A DNA stretch of 33,563 nt from Comamonadaceae bacterium (GCA_013297985.1 JAAFIY010000035.1:1-33563); one strand, 5' to 3'; shown: positions 15,074-23,638, counted from the first letter of the stretch. A program made the numbers and translations. The notes: generated by a model from the sequence alone, not told the origin.

Positions 15074-16177
15074 ATGACCCATTCCATCTTGGCTGAACTT
15101 CCCGCGCTGGCACCGTGGCACACCGCTGAACGCGCCCAAGCTTTGCAGGCGCGCCTAAACGCGCTCACCAAGCCACTGGGTGCGCTGGGCCGCCTGGAGG
15201 CGCTGGCTTTGCGGCTGGGGCAAATCTTGGGCACCGACGCCCCGCAATTGCGGCACCCTCAGGTGCTGGTGTGCGCAGCCGACCACGGGGTGGCGGCGGC
15301 GGGTGTGTCGGCCTACCCAAGCGCCGTCACCGCCCAGATGGTGCTGAACTTTTTGGCAGGCGGGGCGGCGGTGAGCGTGCTGGCGCGCCAACACGCCCTG
15401 GCGCTGAACGTGGTGGACTGCGGCGTGGCGCACGACTTTGCGCCACATGCGCAATTAATAGTGGCCAAAACCACCCGTGGCAGCGCCAACCCTTTGCATG
15501 ATTTGGCGCTGACTGCGCAGCAGCGCGACGCAGCCTTGCGCGCCGGTCAGCGCATCGTGCAGGGCCTGCCAGGTAACGCGGTCTTACTGGGCGAAATGGG
15601 CATTGGCAACACGTCGGTCGCGGCGCTCTTGCTGGCCAGATTGGGGCAACTCGATATCGCCGACTGCGTGGGCAGCGGCACAGGCTTGGACGCGGCGGGC
15701 GTGGCGCACAAAACGGCCGTGTTGGGGGCTGTGCTGCAGCGCCACCCCGCGCAAGCCCAGGCCACTGTGGCCGAGCAGGCCTTGGCCGCTCTAAGCGCTT
15801 TTGGTGGCGCCGAGATCGCCACCTTGGCAGGCGCTGCGCTGCAAGCCGCCAGCCAGCGCCGCGTGGTGGTGGTTGACGGCTTTATTGCCAGCGCGGCTGT
15901 GCTGGTGGCGGCCTGCCTGAATCCTGCCGTGCTGCAGGCCTGCGTGTTTGCGCACCAATCGGCGGAGCGCGGCCATGCGCTGATGCTGCAAGCCATTGAG
16001 CGCATCGGGGGCGACATGCCTGGTGTGGATACCCGGCCATTGCTGGCTCTGGATTTGCGCTTGGGTGAAGGCTCTGGCGCGGCGCTGGCGTGGCCGCTGC
16101 TGCAATCGGCTTGCACCCTGTTGGCTGAAATGGCCACGTTTGCAGGCGCTGGGGTGTCGGAACGCCTCGCTAGTTAA
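15074..16177 (+). CDS. cobT: Nicotinate-nucleotide-dimethylbenzimidazole phosphoribosyltransferase CobT
   Basis: A 367-residue enzyme that transfers phosphoribose from nicotinate mononucleotide to 5,6-dimethylbenzimidazole, giving alpha-ribazole phosphate for the lower ligand of cobalamin. Diagnostic motifs are NALTKPLGALGRLEALALRL, VCAADHGVAAAGVSAYP, GEMGIGNTSVAALL (the GxGNTS nucleotide loop) and LRLGEGSGAALAWPLL, which holds the catalytic glutamate. ATG 15074 lies 47 bp after cobQ. It is the last gene on this transcript before the opposite-strand signalling genes. The 155 bp between 16178 and 16332 hold a small CTCCG/CGGAG hairpin but no convincing terminator. Confidence 0.96.
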   Translation: MTHSILAELPALAPWHTAERAQALQARLNALTKPLGALGRLEALALRLGQILGTDAPQLRHPQVLVCAADHGVAAAGVSAYPSAVTAQMVLNFLAGGAAVSVLARQHALALNVVDCGVAHDFAPHAQLIVAKTTRGSANPLHDLALTAQQRDAALRAGQRIVQGLPGNAVLLGEMGIGNTSVAALLLARLGQLDIADCVGSGTGLDAAGVAHKTAVLGAVLQRHPAQAQATVAEQALAALSAFGGAEIATLAGAALQAASQRRVVVVDGFIASAAVLVAACLNPAVLQACVFAHQSAERGHALMLQAIERIGGDMPGVDTRPLLALDLRLGEGSGAALAWPLLQSACTLLAEMATFAGAGVSERLAS

Positions 16178-16332
16178 AACAAACCGCTCTGTCGAGGGTT
16201 CTCCGCAACCTGTCGGAGCCCAGTACCTGATGCGCTTGCTGCTGGACGGCAGCGACGCCAGCCAACAATCAGCGGATCCTGCGCGGCGCACGGTGCGCTG
16301 TCAGAGCGCGCGCTAGGCCTGCCGCGCCGAAG

Positions 16333-18261
16333 TCAGACGCGGGCCGGGCTGAGGTGGGCGGCCAACGCAGCTGCGGCCACCGGGCGGCCCAGCAAGTAGC
16401 CCTGAGCTTGATCGCAGCCCAGCGCTTTGAGATGTTCAAACTGGGCTTCTGTTTCCACGCCTTCAGCCACCGCAATCAGGCCCAGGCTGTGCGCCAGCGC
16501 CACCACGGCCTGGGCAATGGAGGCGTCATCGCCGTCGTGGGGCAGCCCGTCAATAAAGGTGCGGTCAATCTTGACGGCATAGGCGGGCACTTGCTTAAGG
16601 TAAGCCAGTGACGAATACCCAGTGCCAAAGTCATCAATTGAAATCCGAATGCCCATGGCGTCCATTTGATGCAGCACCCGACTGGCTTGGGGTGGGTCGG
16701 CCATTAGGGCGCTTTCGGTCAGTTCAATTTCAAGGTCTGAGGGCGCCAAGCCGTATTGGTTGAGGGCGTCTTGCAAGTCGGTGAGCAAGGTGTCGCTGGC
16801 AAATTGCCGCGCTGACAGGTTGACGGCCACTGCGGGCGGATTCAAGCCTGCCGCGCGCCACTCGCTGATTTGCCGACACGCCGCCTGCATCACCCAACGG
16901 CCCAGCGGCACGATCAGGCCGCGTTCTTCTGCCACGGGAATGAACTCATTGGGCGGCACCAAGCCCCGGGTGGGATGAATCCAGCGCACCAGGGCCTCCA
17001 TCCCCGCCAAGCGGCGCTGACTGACATCAAACTTGGGCTGGTAGTGCAGCACCAGTTCATTGCGGGTCAGCGCCAGGCGCAAAGCGGCCTCGACTTCAAA
17101 CTGGCGCATGACCAAGTCGGCCAAGTCGGCGCTATAGAACTGGACGTTGTTCTTGCCCTTGTCCTTGGCCAAATACATGGCAGCGTCGGCGTGCTTGAGC
17201 AAGGTGGCCGCGTCTTGGCCGTGTGCGGGGTAGGCGGCCACGCCGACGCTGCCGGTGACGGTGAACACCGATTGCTCAATCGCCACCGGTTCACCCAGCG
17301 CAGCCAACAGTTTGTGTGCGGTGGCCCACAGGTTAGATGTGCCCATGTCGCCTTCGAGCAGCACCACAAACTCATCACCGCCCAAGCGGGCCACCAAATC
17401 CGTTTGGCGCACGCCGGTGCTCAGGCGCCGCGCCATGTGCTTGAGCAAGGTGTCGCCTGCCGCATGGCCGAGCGTGTCGTTGACGGTCTTGAACCGGTCC
17501 AGGTCAATGAACAGCACTGCAAAGCCTGATTGGAGCCGCGCGGCGCGGGCAATAGCGCGCTCAAGTTCTTCCATGAACATGTGGCGATTAGCCAAGCCAG
17601 TCACGCTGTCAAAGCGCGCCAGCTCTTGCACCTTCTGTTCGGCCAGCGTGGCCTGGGTGACATCGCTGCCCACACCCCGGTAGCCGCAGAATTTGCCCGC
17701 ACCGTCAAACACCGGCTCACCGCTGATGCGCACATAGCGCTTGGTACCGTCGGCTCGTGTGTAGCAGTAGCTGAAGTTGCGAAAAGCTTCGTGCTTGGCC
17801 AGCGTGGCCTGGAAGGCCGACAACTCGGCTTCAGGCGCGCTAAAGGCGCCACCCCATTCGCGGCGCTTGCCCAAGACCGTGCCCGCATCGACCCCGGTGG
17901 TGGCGGCCACATCGGTCATGTAGGTAAAGCGCAGTTCTTCGTCTTGCTCCCAAATCCAGTCGGCTGAGAGCGACACCAAGCTTTGCAGTCGGCCTTCGCT
18001 CAAGCTCAGGGCGTCGGTGCGTTCGTGCACCCGCTGTTCGAGCTGGTCGCGTTCGGCCCGCAGGGTGGCGTAAAGCTCGGTCATTTCGTCGGACGCCAAA
18101 TCTTGCGAGCGTTCGAGCAAGTAGCGCTCTTGGTCGTGCTCTTCATAGGCACGGCTCACGCGCTGCAGCAGCTCCCGCCACGCCGAAGGGGTGGGGCTGT
18201 CGGCCTCTTCAGACAGGCCCAAGCGCTTGAGCTGGCGCTTGAGCAGCGGATGCAAAGACAT
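16333..18261 (-). CDS. PAS-GGDEF-EAL cyclic-di-GMP signalling protein
   Basis: A 642-residue protein from ATG 18261, two bases after the stop of the FIST gene, so the two are coupled. An N-terminal helical region with a coiled coil (residues about 30-90, LRAERDQLEQRVHERTDAL) precedes a PAS domain at about 90-205 (SLSADWIWEQDEELRFTYMT). The GGDEF domain, about 215-385, has an intact active site in ARLGGDEFVVLLEG, and an inhibitory I-site RQTD five residues before it. The EAL domain, about 395-640, has intact GMEALVRW, DDFGTGYSSLAYLKQ and AVAEGVETEAQF. Both synthesis and breakdown of c-di-GMP are therefore possible. No membrane segment is seen, so it should be cytosolic. The PAS domain and the co-encoded FIST protein are probable sensory inputs. 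Confidence 0.94.
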   Translation of the reverse strand: MSLHPLLKRQLKRLGLSEEADSPTPSAWRELLQRVSRAYEEHDQERYLLERSQDLASDEMTELYATLRAERDQLEQRVHERTDALSLSEGRLQSLVSLSADWIWEQDEELRFTYMTDVAATTGVDAGTVLGKRREWGGAFSAPEAELSAFQATLAKHEAFRNFSYCYTRADGTKRYVRISGEPVFDGAGKFCGYRGVGSDVTQATLAEQKVQELARFDSVTGLANRHMFMEELERAIARAARLQSGFAVLFIDLDRFKTVNDTLGHAAGDTLLKHMARRLSTGVRQTDLVARLGGDEFVVLLEGDMGTSNLWATAHKLLAALGEPVAIEQSVFTVTGSVGVAAYPAHGQDAATLLKHADAAMYLAKDKGKNNVQFYSADLADLVMRQFEVEAALRLALTRNELVLHYQPKFDVSQRRLAGMEALVRWIHPTRGLVPPNEFIPVAEERGLIVPLGRWVMQAACRQISEWRAAGLNPPAVAVNLSARQFASDTLLTDLQDALNQYGLAPSDLEIELTESALMADPPQASRVLHQMDAMGIRISIDDFGTGYSSLAYLKQVPAYAVKIDRTFIDGLPHDGDDASIAQAVVALAHSLGLIAVAEGVETEAQFEHLKALGCDQAQGYLLGRPVAAAALAAHLSPARV

Positions 18262-18263
18262 CG

Positions 18264-19406
18264 TCAGGCTTCGCTGAGGGTGGTGACGGTCATGGTTTGG
18301 TTGTGCAACTCGCTGGGCGTGCCCGAAGCGGCTGGGCAAATCTCACCATAGGAATAAAAACCCACATGCACTGCGTTGCCGGGCGCGCTGTGCAGCACGG
18401 TTTCGACTTCTTCTTCGGTGCGCTCACCCAGCACCAAGCGACGGCCCACGCAGCTCACTGAAATGACCAGGGTTGGGTCGGCGCTGGTGTGGGCTTCGAT
18501 GGCTTGTCGGGCGGCGTGGCCCGCGCTTTCAATGAGCTTGTCGGTGTTGGCGCGCATCAAGCGCGCGATGCGGCCTTGCGGCACATCGCCCGCAAAGGTG
18601 AGTGAGTTTTGGGCTTCGTCAATGCCCAAGATGGTGCGAACCAGCTTGTCTTGGCCCGTGCCTTCGCGGCGCACCGACAGCGGAAACAACAGTGCGGTGC
18701 CAGGCAGGCCGTCGGCGCGGTCACCCAAGTAGGTTCGGTACAGGTCAAGTGCCGGTTTGCCGTCCAGCTCGTACAGCACATTGCCCTCAGAGCGGGTAAT
18801 CAGGCGCTCAGGCCCGAAGTCGGCCCAGCCGCCTTCGCAGCCATGGCCAATGCGCACATGCTCGCCATAAAAGCCGACTGCGCAGACTTGGTTGGATACC
18901 GCTTGGCCTTGGTGCAAGGTCCAGGTCTGGCCAAAGCGATCCCCATCACCCGCTAGGCCGCCAGTGATGGACACACCCGCCGGTAAATGGCGCGCCAGGC
19001 CGTCGACCAGCGGTGTGCCGTTGACGTTCAAACCGTCAGACAACACGAACACGGCTTTCAATTCGCCGTCGGCCAATTGCTCGGCCAGCTGCGCACCAGC
19101 CTGAAACGAGTCTGCCGCACCCGCCACGCTGGCGTGCGCCAGCCGCAAGCGAGAGCGTTCAAACCGAGCAATCGCCACGCTGATGCTGGCGTCTTGCACC
19201 AGGGTGCCTGCGATTTCGCCCGAGGTGGAACAACCCATCACCACCGACTGGGCAAAAGCCGCCGAGAGCGCAGACAGGGGGGCGGGGTCTTTGATGAACT
19301 CCGGCGCGGCAAACACCAGCACCAAGGTGTTGGGGTTGTCCAGGTGCGCCGGAAAAGCGGCGTTCCAGCCCACATCGCAGCGAAAGCTCAGGGTCTGAAG
19401 AATCAT
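18264..19406 (-). CDS. FIST domain sensory protein (FIST N and FIST C)
   Basis: A 380-residue protein. The start is set at ATG 19406 because AGGAG lies 6 nt upstream. The N-terminal FIST region contains TLVLVFAAPEFIKDPAPLSA, VVMGCSTSGEIAG and VFVLSDGLNVNGTPLVDGLA; then GVSITGGLAGDGDRFGQTWT leads into the C-terminal FIST_C half with RTYLGDRADGLPGTALLFPL and HVGFYSYGEICP. FIST domains are thought to be cytosolic sensors of small ligands, possibly amino acids, that signal to partner enzymes. The gene lies 2 bp upstream of a PAS-GGDEF-EAL gene, so it probably modulates c-di-GMP turnover by a separate subunit rather than by domain fusion. The 127-bp gap upstream to nth shows no clear promoter. Confidence 0.9.
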   Translation of the reverse strand: MILQTLSFRCDVGWNAAFPAHLDNPNTLVLVFAAPEFIKDPAPLSALSAAFAQSVVMGCSTSGEIAGTLVQDASISVAIARFERSRLRLAHASVAGAADSFQAGAQLAEQLADGELKAVFVLSDGLNVNGTPLVDGLARHLPAGVSITGGLAGDGDRFGQTWTLHQGQAVSNQVCAVGFYGEHVRIGHGCEGGWADFGPERLITRSEGNVLYELDGKPALDLYRTYLGDRADGLPGTALLFPLSVRREGTGQDKLVRTILGIDEAQNSLTFAGDVPQGRIARLMRANTDKLIESAGHAARQAIEAHTSADPTLVISVSCVGRRLVLGERTEEEVETVLHSAPGNAVHVGFYSYGEICPAASGTPSELHNQTMTVTTLSEA

Positions 19407-19533
19407 GAGAATCTCCTGCGTGATGGCGGCTTGGTCTAGCGGCAAATCCGCACAGCAAGCACGCTACGCGACGCATTGCACGCATGACAAGTGTGCCCGC
19501 TGGGCTTGGGTTTTGCAGGTCGGGCCGGTGGCA

Positions 19534-20172
19534 TTAGGGCGCTGCGGTCTTGGGCTTGAAACCGCAACAGGCGCTGACGGTGCACTGCCAGCAACGCGGC
19601 TTGCGCGCCACGCACACATAGCGGCCGTGCAAGATCAGCCAGTGGTGAGCGTCGACCAAGAACTCGGCCGGGATTCGCCTGATCAGGCCACGCTCGACGG
19701 CTTCGGGGTTGCGGCCCGGCGCCAGCCCGGTGCGGTTACCCAGGCGAAAAATATGGGTATCGACCGCCATCGTGGGCTCGCCAAAGGCCACGTTCAGCAC
19801 CACATTGGCGGTTTTTCGGCCCACGCCGGGCAGGGCTTGTAGCGCCTCGCGCTGGCGGGGTACTTGCCCGCCATGCTGGTCCAACAAGATCTGGCAGGTG
19901 GCCAACAGGTGGCGCGCCTTGCTGCGGTACAGGCCAATGGTTTTGATGTGCGCTTCAATACCCTCCAATCCCAGCGCCAGCATGGCCTGCGGGGTATGCG
20001 CCACGGCAAACAAGCGCCGGGTGGCGCGGTTCACGCCGACGTCCGTGGCTTGGGCTGACAGCAGCACTGCCGTGAGCAGTTCAAACACACTGCTGTATTC
20101 CAGCTCCGTCTGCGGCTGCGGATTGGCCGCGCGCAAGGTGGTAAAAAAGGTTTGGATTTGTTGAGGCGTCAT
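19534..20172 (-). CDS. nth: Endonuclease III (DNA glycosylase/AP lyase)
   Basis: A 212-residue base-excision-repair enzyme that removes oxidised pyrimidines and cleaves abasic sites. The helix-hairpin-helix LPGVGRKTANVVLN holds the catalytic lysine, and MAVDTHIFRLGNR holds the catalytic aspartate. The C-terminal [4Fe-4S] ligands are complete with C-x6-C-x2-C-x5-C spacing within CVARKPRCWQCTVSACC. Length is typical. The ATG at 20172 is one base away from the TTG start of the divergent gene, so its promoter must lie within that neighbour's coding sequence. Confidence 0.97.
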   Translation of the reverse strand: MTPQQIQTFFTTLRAANPQPQTELEYSSVFELLTAVLLSAQATDVGVNRATRRLFAVAHTPQAMLALGLEGIEAHIKTIGLYRSKARHLLATCQILLDQHGGQVPRQREALQALPGVGRKTANVVLNVAFGEPTMAVDTHIFRLGNRTGLAPGRNPEAVERGLIRRIPAEFLVDAHHWLILHGRYVCVARKPRCWQCTVSACCGFKPKTAAP

Positions 20173-20173
20173 C

Positions 20174-20854
20174 TTGCAAATAGATCACATCACCGTAGCC
20201 TGCGCCAGCTTGGCACAGGGCCAAGCGTACGCGGCTGAGCACTGGGGCGTGCAGGTGCCCCCAGGTGGCCAGCATCCGCTGATGGGCACCCACAACTTGC
20301 TCACTCGGGTGGGTCAGGGGGTGTTTCTGGAGCTGATTGCCATTGACCCTACAGCACCACCGCCTGCGCGGGCCCGCTGGTTTGAACTGGATTGGCCCAC
20401 CACTCAAGAGCGCTTGGCCCAAGGCCCTTTCTTGGCCGGTTGGGTGGCGCGCACCGAAGGCTTGGCGGGGCTGCTGCAAAGCGACGTGGGCCAACAGCTC
20501 GACACCGGCCCAGCGCTTGCCGCCCAGCGCGGTGATCTGCGCTGGCACATCACGGTGCCTGTCGATGGCCACCATCCCCACGGTGGGCTGTTGCCCACGC
20601 TGATTGAGTGGGGTCCAGATGCGGGTGTGCCTGGTAGCCGTATGGCCGAATGCGGCTTGCAACTGGTGGCCTTGGAACTGCATGACCCACAGGCGGCCCA
20701 TTGGCGGGCGCTGTGTGGGCAAGCCGGGTGGCGCCCTGATGCTGCCAGCGCCGACAACGCCTGTGTGCAGTGGGTGCACAGCGCCCAGCGCGCGCTGGTG
20801 CTGCGCCTGCAAACGCCGCGCGGCCCCATGCAGATGCGCCGCGATTTGGCCTGA
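20174..20854 (+). CDS. VOC superfamily (glyoxalase-like domain) protein
   Basis: A 226-residue protein starting at the rare codon TTG 20174; the only upstream in-frame triplets before a stop at 20162 are not usual starts, and the beta strand MQIDHITVACASLAQGQAYA begins exactly there, so the TTG is needed. It resembles the Glyoxalase_3-like branch of the vicinal-oxygen-chelate fold: HPLMGTHNLLTRVGQGVFLE and ELIAID carry the usual strand pattern and possible metal ligands, and a second half-domain is recognisable near ALELHDPQAAHWRALCGQA. The substrate is unknown. It is 8 bp upstream of cobS and probably co-transcribed with cobS and cobC, though nothing ties it to cobalamin chemistry. Confidence 0.8.
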   Translation: MQIDHITVACASLAQGQAYAAEHWGVQVPPGGQHPLMGTHNLLTRVGQGVFLELIAIDPTAPPPARARWFELDWPTTQERLAQGPFLAGWVARTEGLAGLLQSDVGQQLDTGPALAAQRGDLRWHITVPVDGHHPHGGLLPTLIEWGPDAGVPGSRMAECGLQLVALELHDPQAAHWRALCGQAGWRPDAASADNACVQWVHSAQRALVLRLQTPRGPMQMRRDLA

Positions 20855-20862
20855 AGCGCCCC

Positions 20863-21735
20863 ATGCTGGTCCACCAATGGCGCTTGCTGATGGTTGCGCT
20901 GCAGTTTCTTACCCGCGTGCCGGTGCGCCTGCCCGGTGTGCAGCCCCATGGGGCGCTGCCTTTTGACCCACGCTGGCTGAACGATTGCACCCGCTACTTT
21001 GGTGTCGCAGGCTTGGGCGTTGGTGCCAGCAGCGCGGCGGTGTTACTGGCCGCGCTGCAGATCTGGCCGCAGCTACCCACGCTGGCGGCGGCGCTGGCGG
21101 TGGCGTGGACGGTGTGGTTGACCGGCGCCTTTCACGAAGACGGCCTGGCCGACACCTTTGACGCGCTGGGCGGCGCAGTCAGCCGTGAACGCGCCTTGGC
21201 CATCATGAAAGACAGCCGCATTGGCACCTACGGCGGCTGTGCTTTGGTGATCAGCCTGGGGTTGAGGGTGCTGGCGCTGGCGGCTTGTATCGGGCCCACG
21301 CCAACGCCCCAGGCTGCGGCCTACGCCGCGCTGGCCCTGGTGCTGGCCCACGGCGCAGGGCGCTGCGCGGCAGTGGCGGTGATGGCGCTCTTGCCCTACG
21401 CAGGCGACGCCGAACACGCTCGCGCCAAACCCCTGGCCACGCAGGTGCGGGCGGCGCTGGCGTGGCAGTGTGCGGGTGCGACGTTGATCGCCTTTGCTAT
21501 TATTTTAATAGCTGCTTTGGGCGTATTGGCGGGCGGAATCGGCCATTTTCTTTGGATGTCTGCCGTAGCCGCAGCGCTGGCTGCGCTGCTGGCGTTGATC
21601 ACGGTGGGCCTGATGCGCCGGTGGCTGCGTCAGCGCTTGGGCGGCTACACCGGTGACACCCTGGGCGCCACCGAGCAGATCACCGAAATGGCGGTGCTCT
21701 TAGCCCTGGCCGCGCTGGTGGCGCATTGGCCTTGA
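20863..21735 (+). CDS. cobS: Adenosylcobinamide-GDP ribazoletransferase CobS
   Basis: A 290-residue polytopic inner-membrane enzyme that joins adenosylcobinamide-GDP and alpha-ribazole (phosphate), the last assembly step for cobalamin. The family motifs are clear: ALQFLTRVPVRLP at the N-terminus, TGAFHEDGLADTFDALGGAV (acidic active-site motif) and IMKDSRIGTYGGCALVISLG. Six or so transmembrane helices can be drawn. The helix FAIILIAALGVLAGGIG is encoded by a copy of the interspersed repeat (21496-21530), so that helix may have been reshaped by the insertion. ATG 20863 was chosen as the only start giving the standard N-terminus. The stop overlaps the cobC start. Confidence 0.95.
   Translation: MLVHQWRLLMVALQFLTRVPVRLPGVQPHGALPFDPRWLNDCTRYFGVAGLGVGASSAAVLLAALQIWPQLPTLAAALAVAWTVWLTGAFHEDGLADTFDALGGAVSRERALAIMKDSRIGTYGGCALVISLGLRVLALAACIGPTPTPQAAAYAALALVLAHGAGRCAAVAVMALLPYAGDAEHARAKPLATQVRAALAWQCAGATLIAFAIILIAALGVLAGGIGHFLWMSAVAAALAALLALITVGLMRRWLRQRLGGYTGDTLGATEQITEMAVLLALAALVAHWP
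21496..21530 (-). repeat. Interspersed repeat core, copy R5 (inside cobS)
   Basis: On the minus strand this reads GCCAATACGCCCAAAGCAGC, then TATTAAAATAATAGC. The second hairpin GCTATTAAAATAATAGC has a 7-bp stem (GCTATTA/TAATAGC) with a 3-nt AAA loop. It is in frame and coding in cobS. Confidence 0.75.
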
Positions 21736-22277
21736 TGCAACCCCCCGGCATCCAAGTCTGGCGCCACCCGCGCCCGGTACAGGCGGCGATTGCAGGGCGC
21801 TGCATTGGCCACACCGATGTGCCGGTGCCCGCGCGGCGGGCCAAGCGGCTGGCCCGGCGCATTCAGGCGGCGCAGCGGCGCCTGGGTGGGCCGAAGGTGG
21901 TGGTGACGTCGGACCTGCAGCGCGCCCACGCCGTGGGCCGCTGGCTGCGCCGTTGGGGTTGGCGCCACGGGGTGGATGTGCAGTTGCGAGAAGCTCATTT
22001 TGGCCGCTGGGATGGCCGCCCCTGGGCCGATGTGCCACAGGCGGATATCGACGCCTGGGTGGCCGACTTTGCCCACTACGCGCCGGGCGGCGGCGAGGCT
22101 TTGGCTGCTCTGCTGCACCGTGCCACAAATTGGGTAGCGCCTGTGCACGGCGCTGCGGTGGTGGGCCACGCGGGCTGGATGCTGGCGCGCCGCTGGGGGC
22201 AAACGCACCCGGGCTCCTGGCCCACGGCGGCGCAGTGGCCTGCCGCGCCTGGCTACGGTCAAGCGTGGGGCCTGTAA
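21735..22277 (+). CDS. cobC: Alpha-ribazole phosphatase (histidine phosphatase family) CobC
   Basis: A 180-residue member of the phosphoglycerate-mutase-like histidine phosphatases. The nucleophile histidine sits in IQVWRHPRPVQ, where the common RHG is RHP; the acid residue is in LREAHFGRWDGRPWADV, and the second histidine is in AAVVGHAGWMLARRW. CobC removes phosphate from alpha-ribazole 5'-phosphate or adenosylcobalamin 5'-phosphate. ATG 21735 overlaps the cobS stop by one base, so the pair is coupled. The genomic position, rather than sequence alone, supports cobC over a general phosphatase. Confidence 0.88.
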   Translation: MQPPGIQVWRHPRPVQAAIAGRCIGHTDVPVPARRAKRLARRIQAAQRRLGGPKVVVTSDLQRAHAVGRWLRRWGWRHGVDVQLREAHFGRWDGRPWADVPQADIDAWVADFAHYAPGGGEALAALLHRATNWVAPVHGAAVVGHAGWMLARRWGQTHPGSWPTAAQWPAAPGYGQAWGL

Positions 22278-22295
22278 GGCTTCATCCGCGCCACA

Positions 22296-23525
22296 ATGCC
22301 GGGCATGGACACACCCGCTTTCAACACCCCATTTGCCTCGCGCTTGGATCACGTCGAAACCTCGGCCATCCGCGAGCTCTTCAAGCTGCTGGGCAAGCCC
22401 GGCATCATCAGTTTTGCAGGCGGCTTTCCGGACGCCGCGCTGTTTGATGTGGCGGGCATTCAAGCTGCGGCCAACGCTGCGCTGGCCGCCGACCCGGGTG
22501 CAGCGCTTCAATACGGCGCCACCGAAGGCTTTAACCCGCTGCGCGAACAACTTGCCCGATTTATGCAGGCCAAGGGCGTGGCTGGGTTGACGGCCGAAGA
22601 ACTCATCGTTACCACCGGCAGCCAGCAGGCGCTGGACTTGGTGGGCAAAACGCTGATTTCGCCCGGCGACAAAGTCATCGTCGAAGGCCCCACCTTCTTG
22701 GCCACCATCCAGGCCTTTCGGCTGTATGGCGCGCAGTTGATTGCCGCGCCGGTGGACGCTGGGGGCTGCAATGTGGATGCGCTTGAAGAGCTGATTGCCC
22801 AGCACCAGCCCAAGTTTGTCTACGTCATCCCCACTTTTGGCAACCCCAGCGGCGCTTTGATGCCCATTGAGCGGCGGCGCCAACTGCTTCAATTGGCGGT
22901 GCGCACCCGCACCTTGATCGTGGAAGACGACCCGTATGGCGACTTGTACTTCGCCGCCGAGCCACCGCCGTCTTTGCTGGCCTTGGCCGCCGAAGTGCCC
23001 GGTGCGCGCCAAGTGCTGGCGCACTGCGGCAGCTTGAGCAAAGTGCTCAGCCCGGGCTTGCGGGTGGGCTGGATGGTGGCGCCACCGGCGCTGCTGGGCA
23101 AAGCCACCATGTGCAAACAGTTCAGTGACGCGCACACCAGCACCTTTGCGCAAGCGACCGCCGCGCAGTACCTGGCAGCGGGCGGCATGGGCCCGGCGCT
23201 GCAGCGGGTGCGTCCGGTGTATGCGCAGCGGGCGGCGGTGATGGGTGCGGCGCTTAAGCGCGAACTGGGCGACGCGATTGAATTTGTGGCGCCCCAAGGT
23301 GGCCTGTTCATTTGGGCGCGGCTGACCGGCGCGGGCGGCGCCCTGGCCGACGGTGCCGCGCTGGCCAAGCGGGCCATTGACGCAGGCGTGGCCTTTGTGC
23401 CGGGCGCGCCCTTTTACTGCGCCAACCCAGACCCCGCCACCCTGCGCCTGAGCTTTGCCACCGTGGCCACCGACAAGATCGAAGAAGGCGTGACGCGGCT
23501 GAGCCGTGCCCTGCGTGGCGCTTAA
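22296..23525 (+). CDS. PLP-dependent class I/II aminotransferase (2-aminoadipate aminotransferase-like)
   Basis: A 409-residue fold-type I PLP enzyme. A second ATG at 22305 is an equally good start. The PLP lysine is in HCGSLSKVLSPGLRVGW; the cofactor-binding aspartate/tyrosine region is VEDDPYGDLYFAAEPP, and the substrate-binding pattern PTFGNPSGALM is present. The N-terminal part IRELFKLLGKPGIISFAGGF is characteristic of the LysN/ARO8-like group also fused to GntR domains in MocR regulators; no GntR domain is present here. Likely substrates are 2-aminoadipate, aromatic or branched-chain amino acids. It follows cobC by 18 bp and may share its transcript, but it lacks features of the cobalamin enzyme CobD, so a role in B12 synthesis is unproven. 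Confidence 0.9.
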   Translation: MPGMDTPAFNTPFASRLDHVETSAIRELFKLLGKPGIISFAGGFPDAALFDVAGIQAAANAALAADPGAALQYGATEGFNPLREQLARFMQAKGVAGLTAEELIVTTGSQQALDLVGKTLISPGDKVIVEGPTFLATIQAFRLYGAQLIAAPVDAGGCNVDALEELIAQHQPKFVYVIPTFGNPSGALMPIERRRQLLQLAVRTRTLIVEDDPYGDLYFAAEPPPSLLALAAEVPGARQVLAHCGSLSKVLSPGLRVGWMVAPPALLGKATMCKQFSDAHTSTFAQATAAQYLAAGGMGPALQRVRPVYAQRAAVMGAALKRELGDAIEFVAPQGGLFIWARLTGAGGALADGAALAKRAIDAGVAFVPGAPFYCANPDPATLRLSFATVATDKIEEGVTRLSRALRGA

Positions 23526-23564
23526 GCCCGTGCTCAGCTGCTCATAAACAAATATCGCCACACC

Positions 23565-23603
23565 GCCCTATTTGATTGCCTAAGCAGCTACAAAATAAAT
23601 AGC
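23565..23603 (+). repeat. Interspersed repeat core, copy R6 (intergenic)
   Basis: The plus strand reads CCCTATTTGATTGCCTAAGC, then AGCTACAAAATAAATAGC. The core TAAGCAGCTA and the terminal TAGC match the copies in the NHL genes. It sits in the 113-bp gap between the aminotransferase gene and the membrane protein gene. Confidence 0.75.
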
Positions 23604-23638
23604 AATCGGCTTGTGCGATCTTCGCCACGCTATCCGCA

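Noticed and set aside
16190-16240. Second cobalamin riboswitch after cobT
   Set aside because: CCGCAACCTGTCGGAGCCCA recalls the 3' part of the aptamer, but the other conserved blocks are missing and no plus-strand B12 gene follows directly.
22296-23525. Aminotransferase as CobD (threonine-phosphate decarboxylase)
   Set aside because: Sequence features fit the LysN/2-aminoadipate aminotransferase group; adjacency to cobC is the only hint toward cobalamin synthesis.
21645-23561. 638-codon minus-strand open frame opposite cobC and the aminotransferase
   Set aside because: It is a high-GC shadow of well-supported plus-strand genes, with composition biased to Arg/Gly/His/Gln and no recognisable domain.
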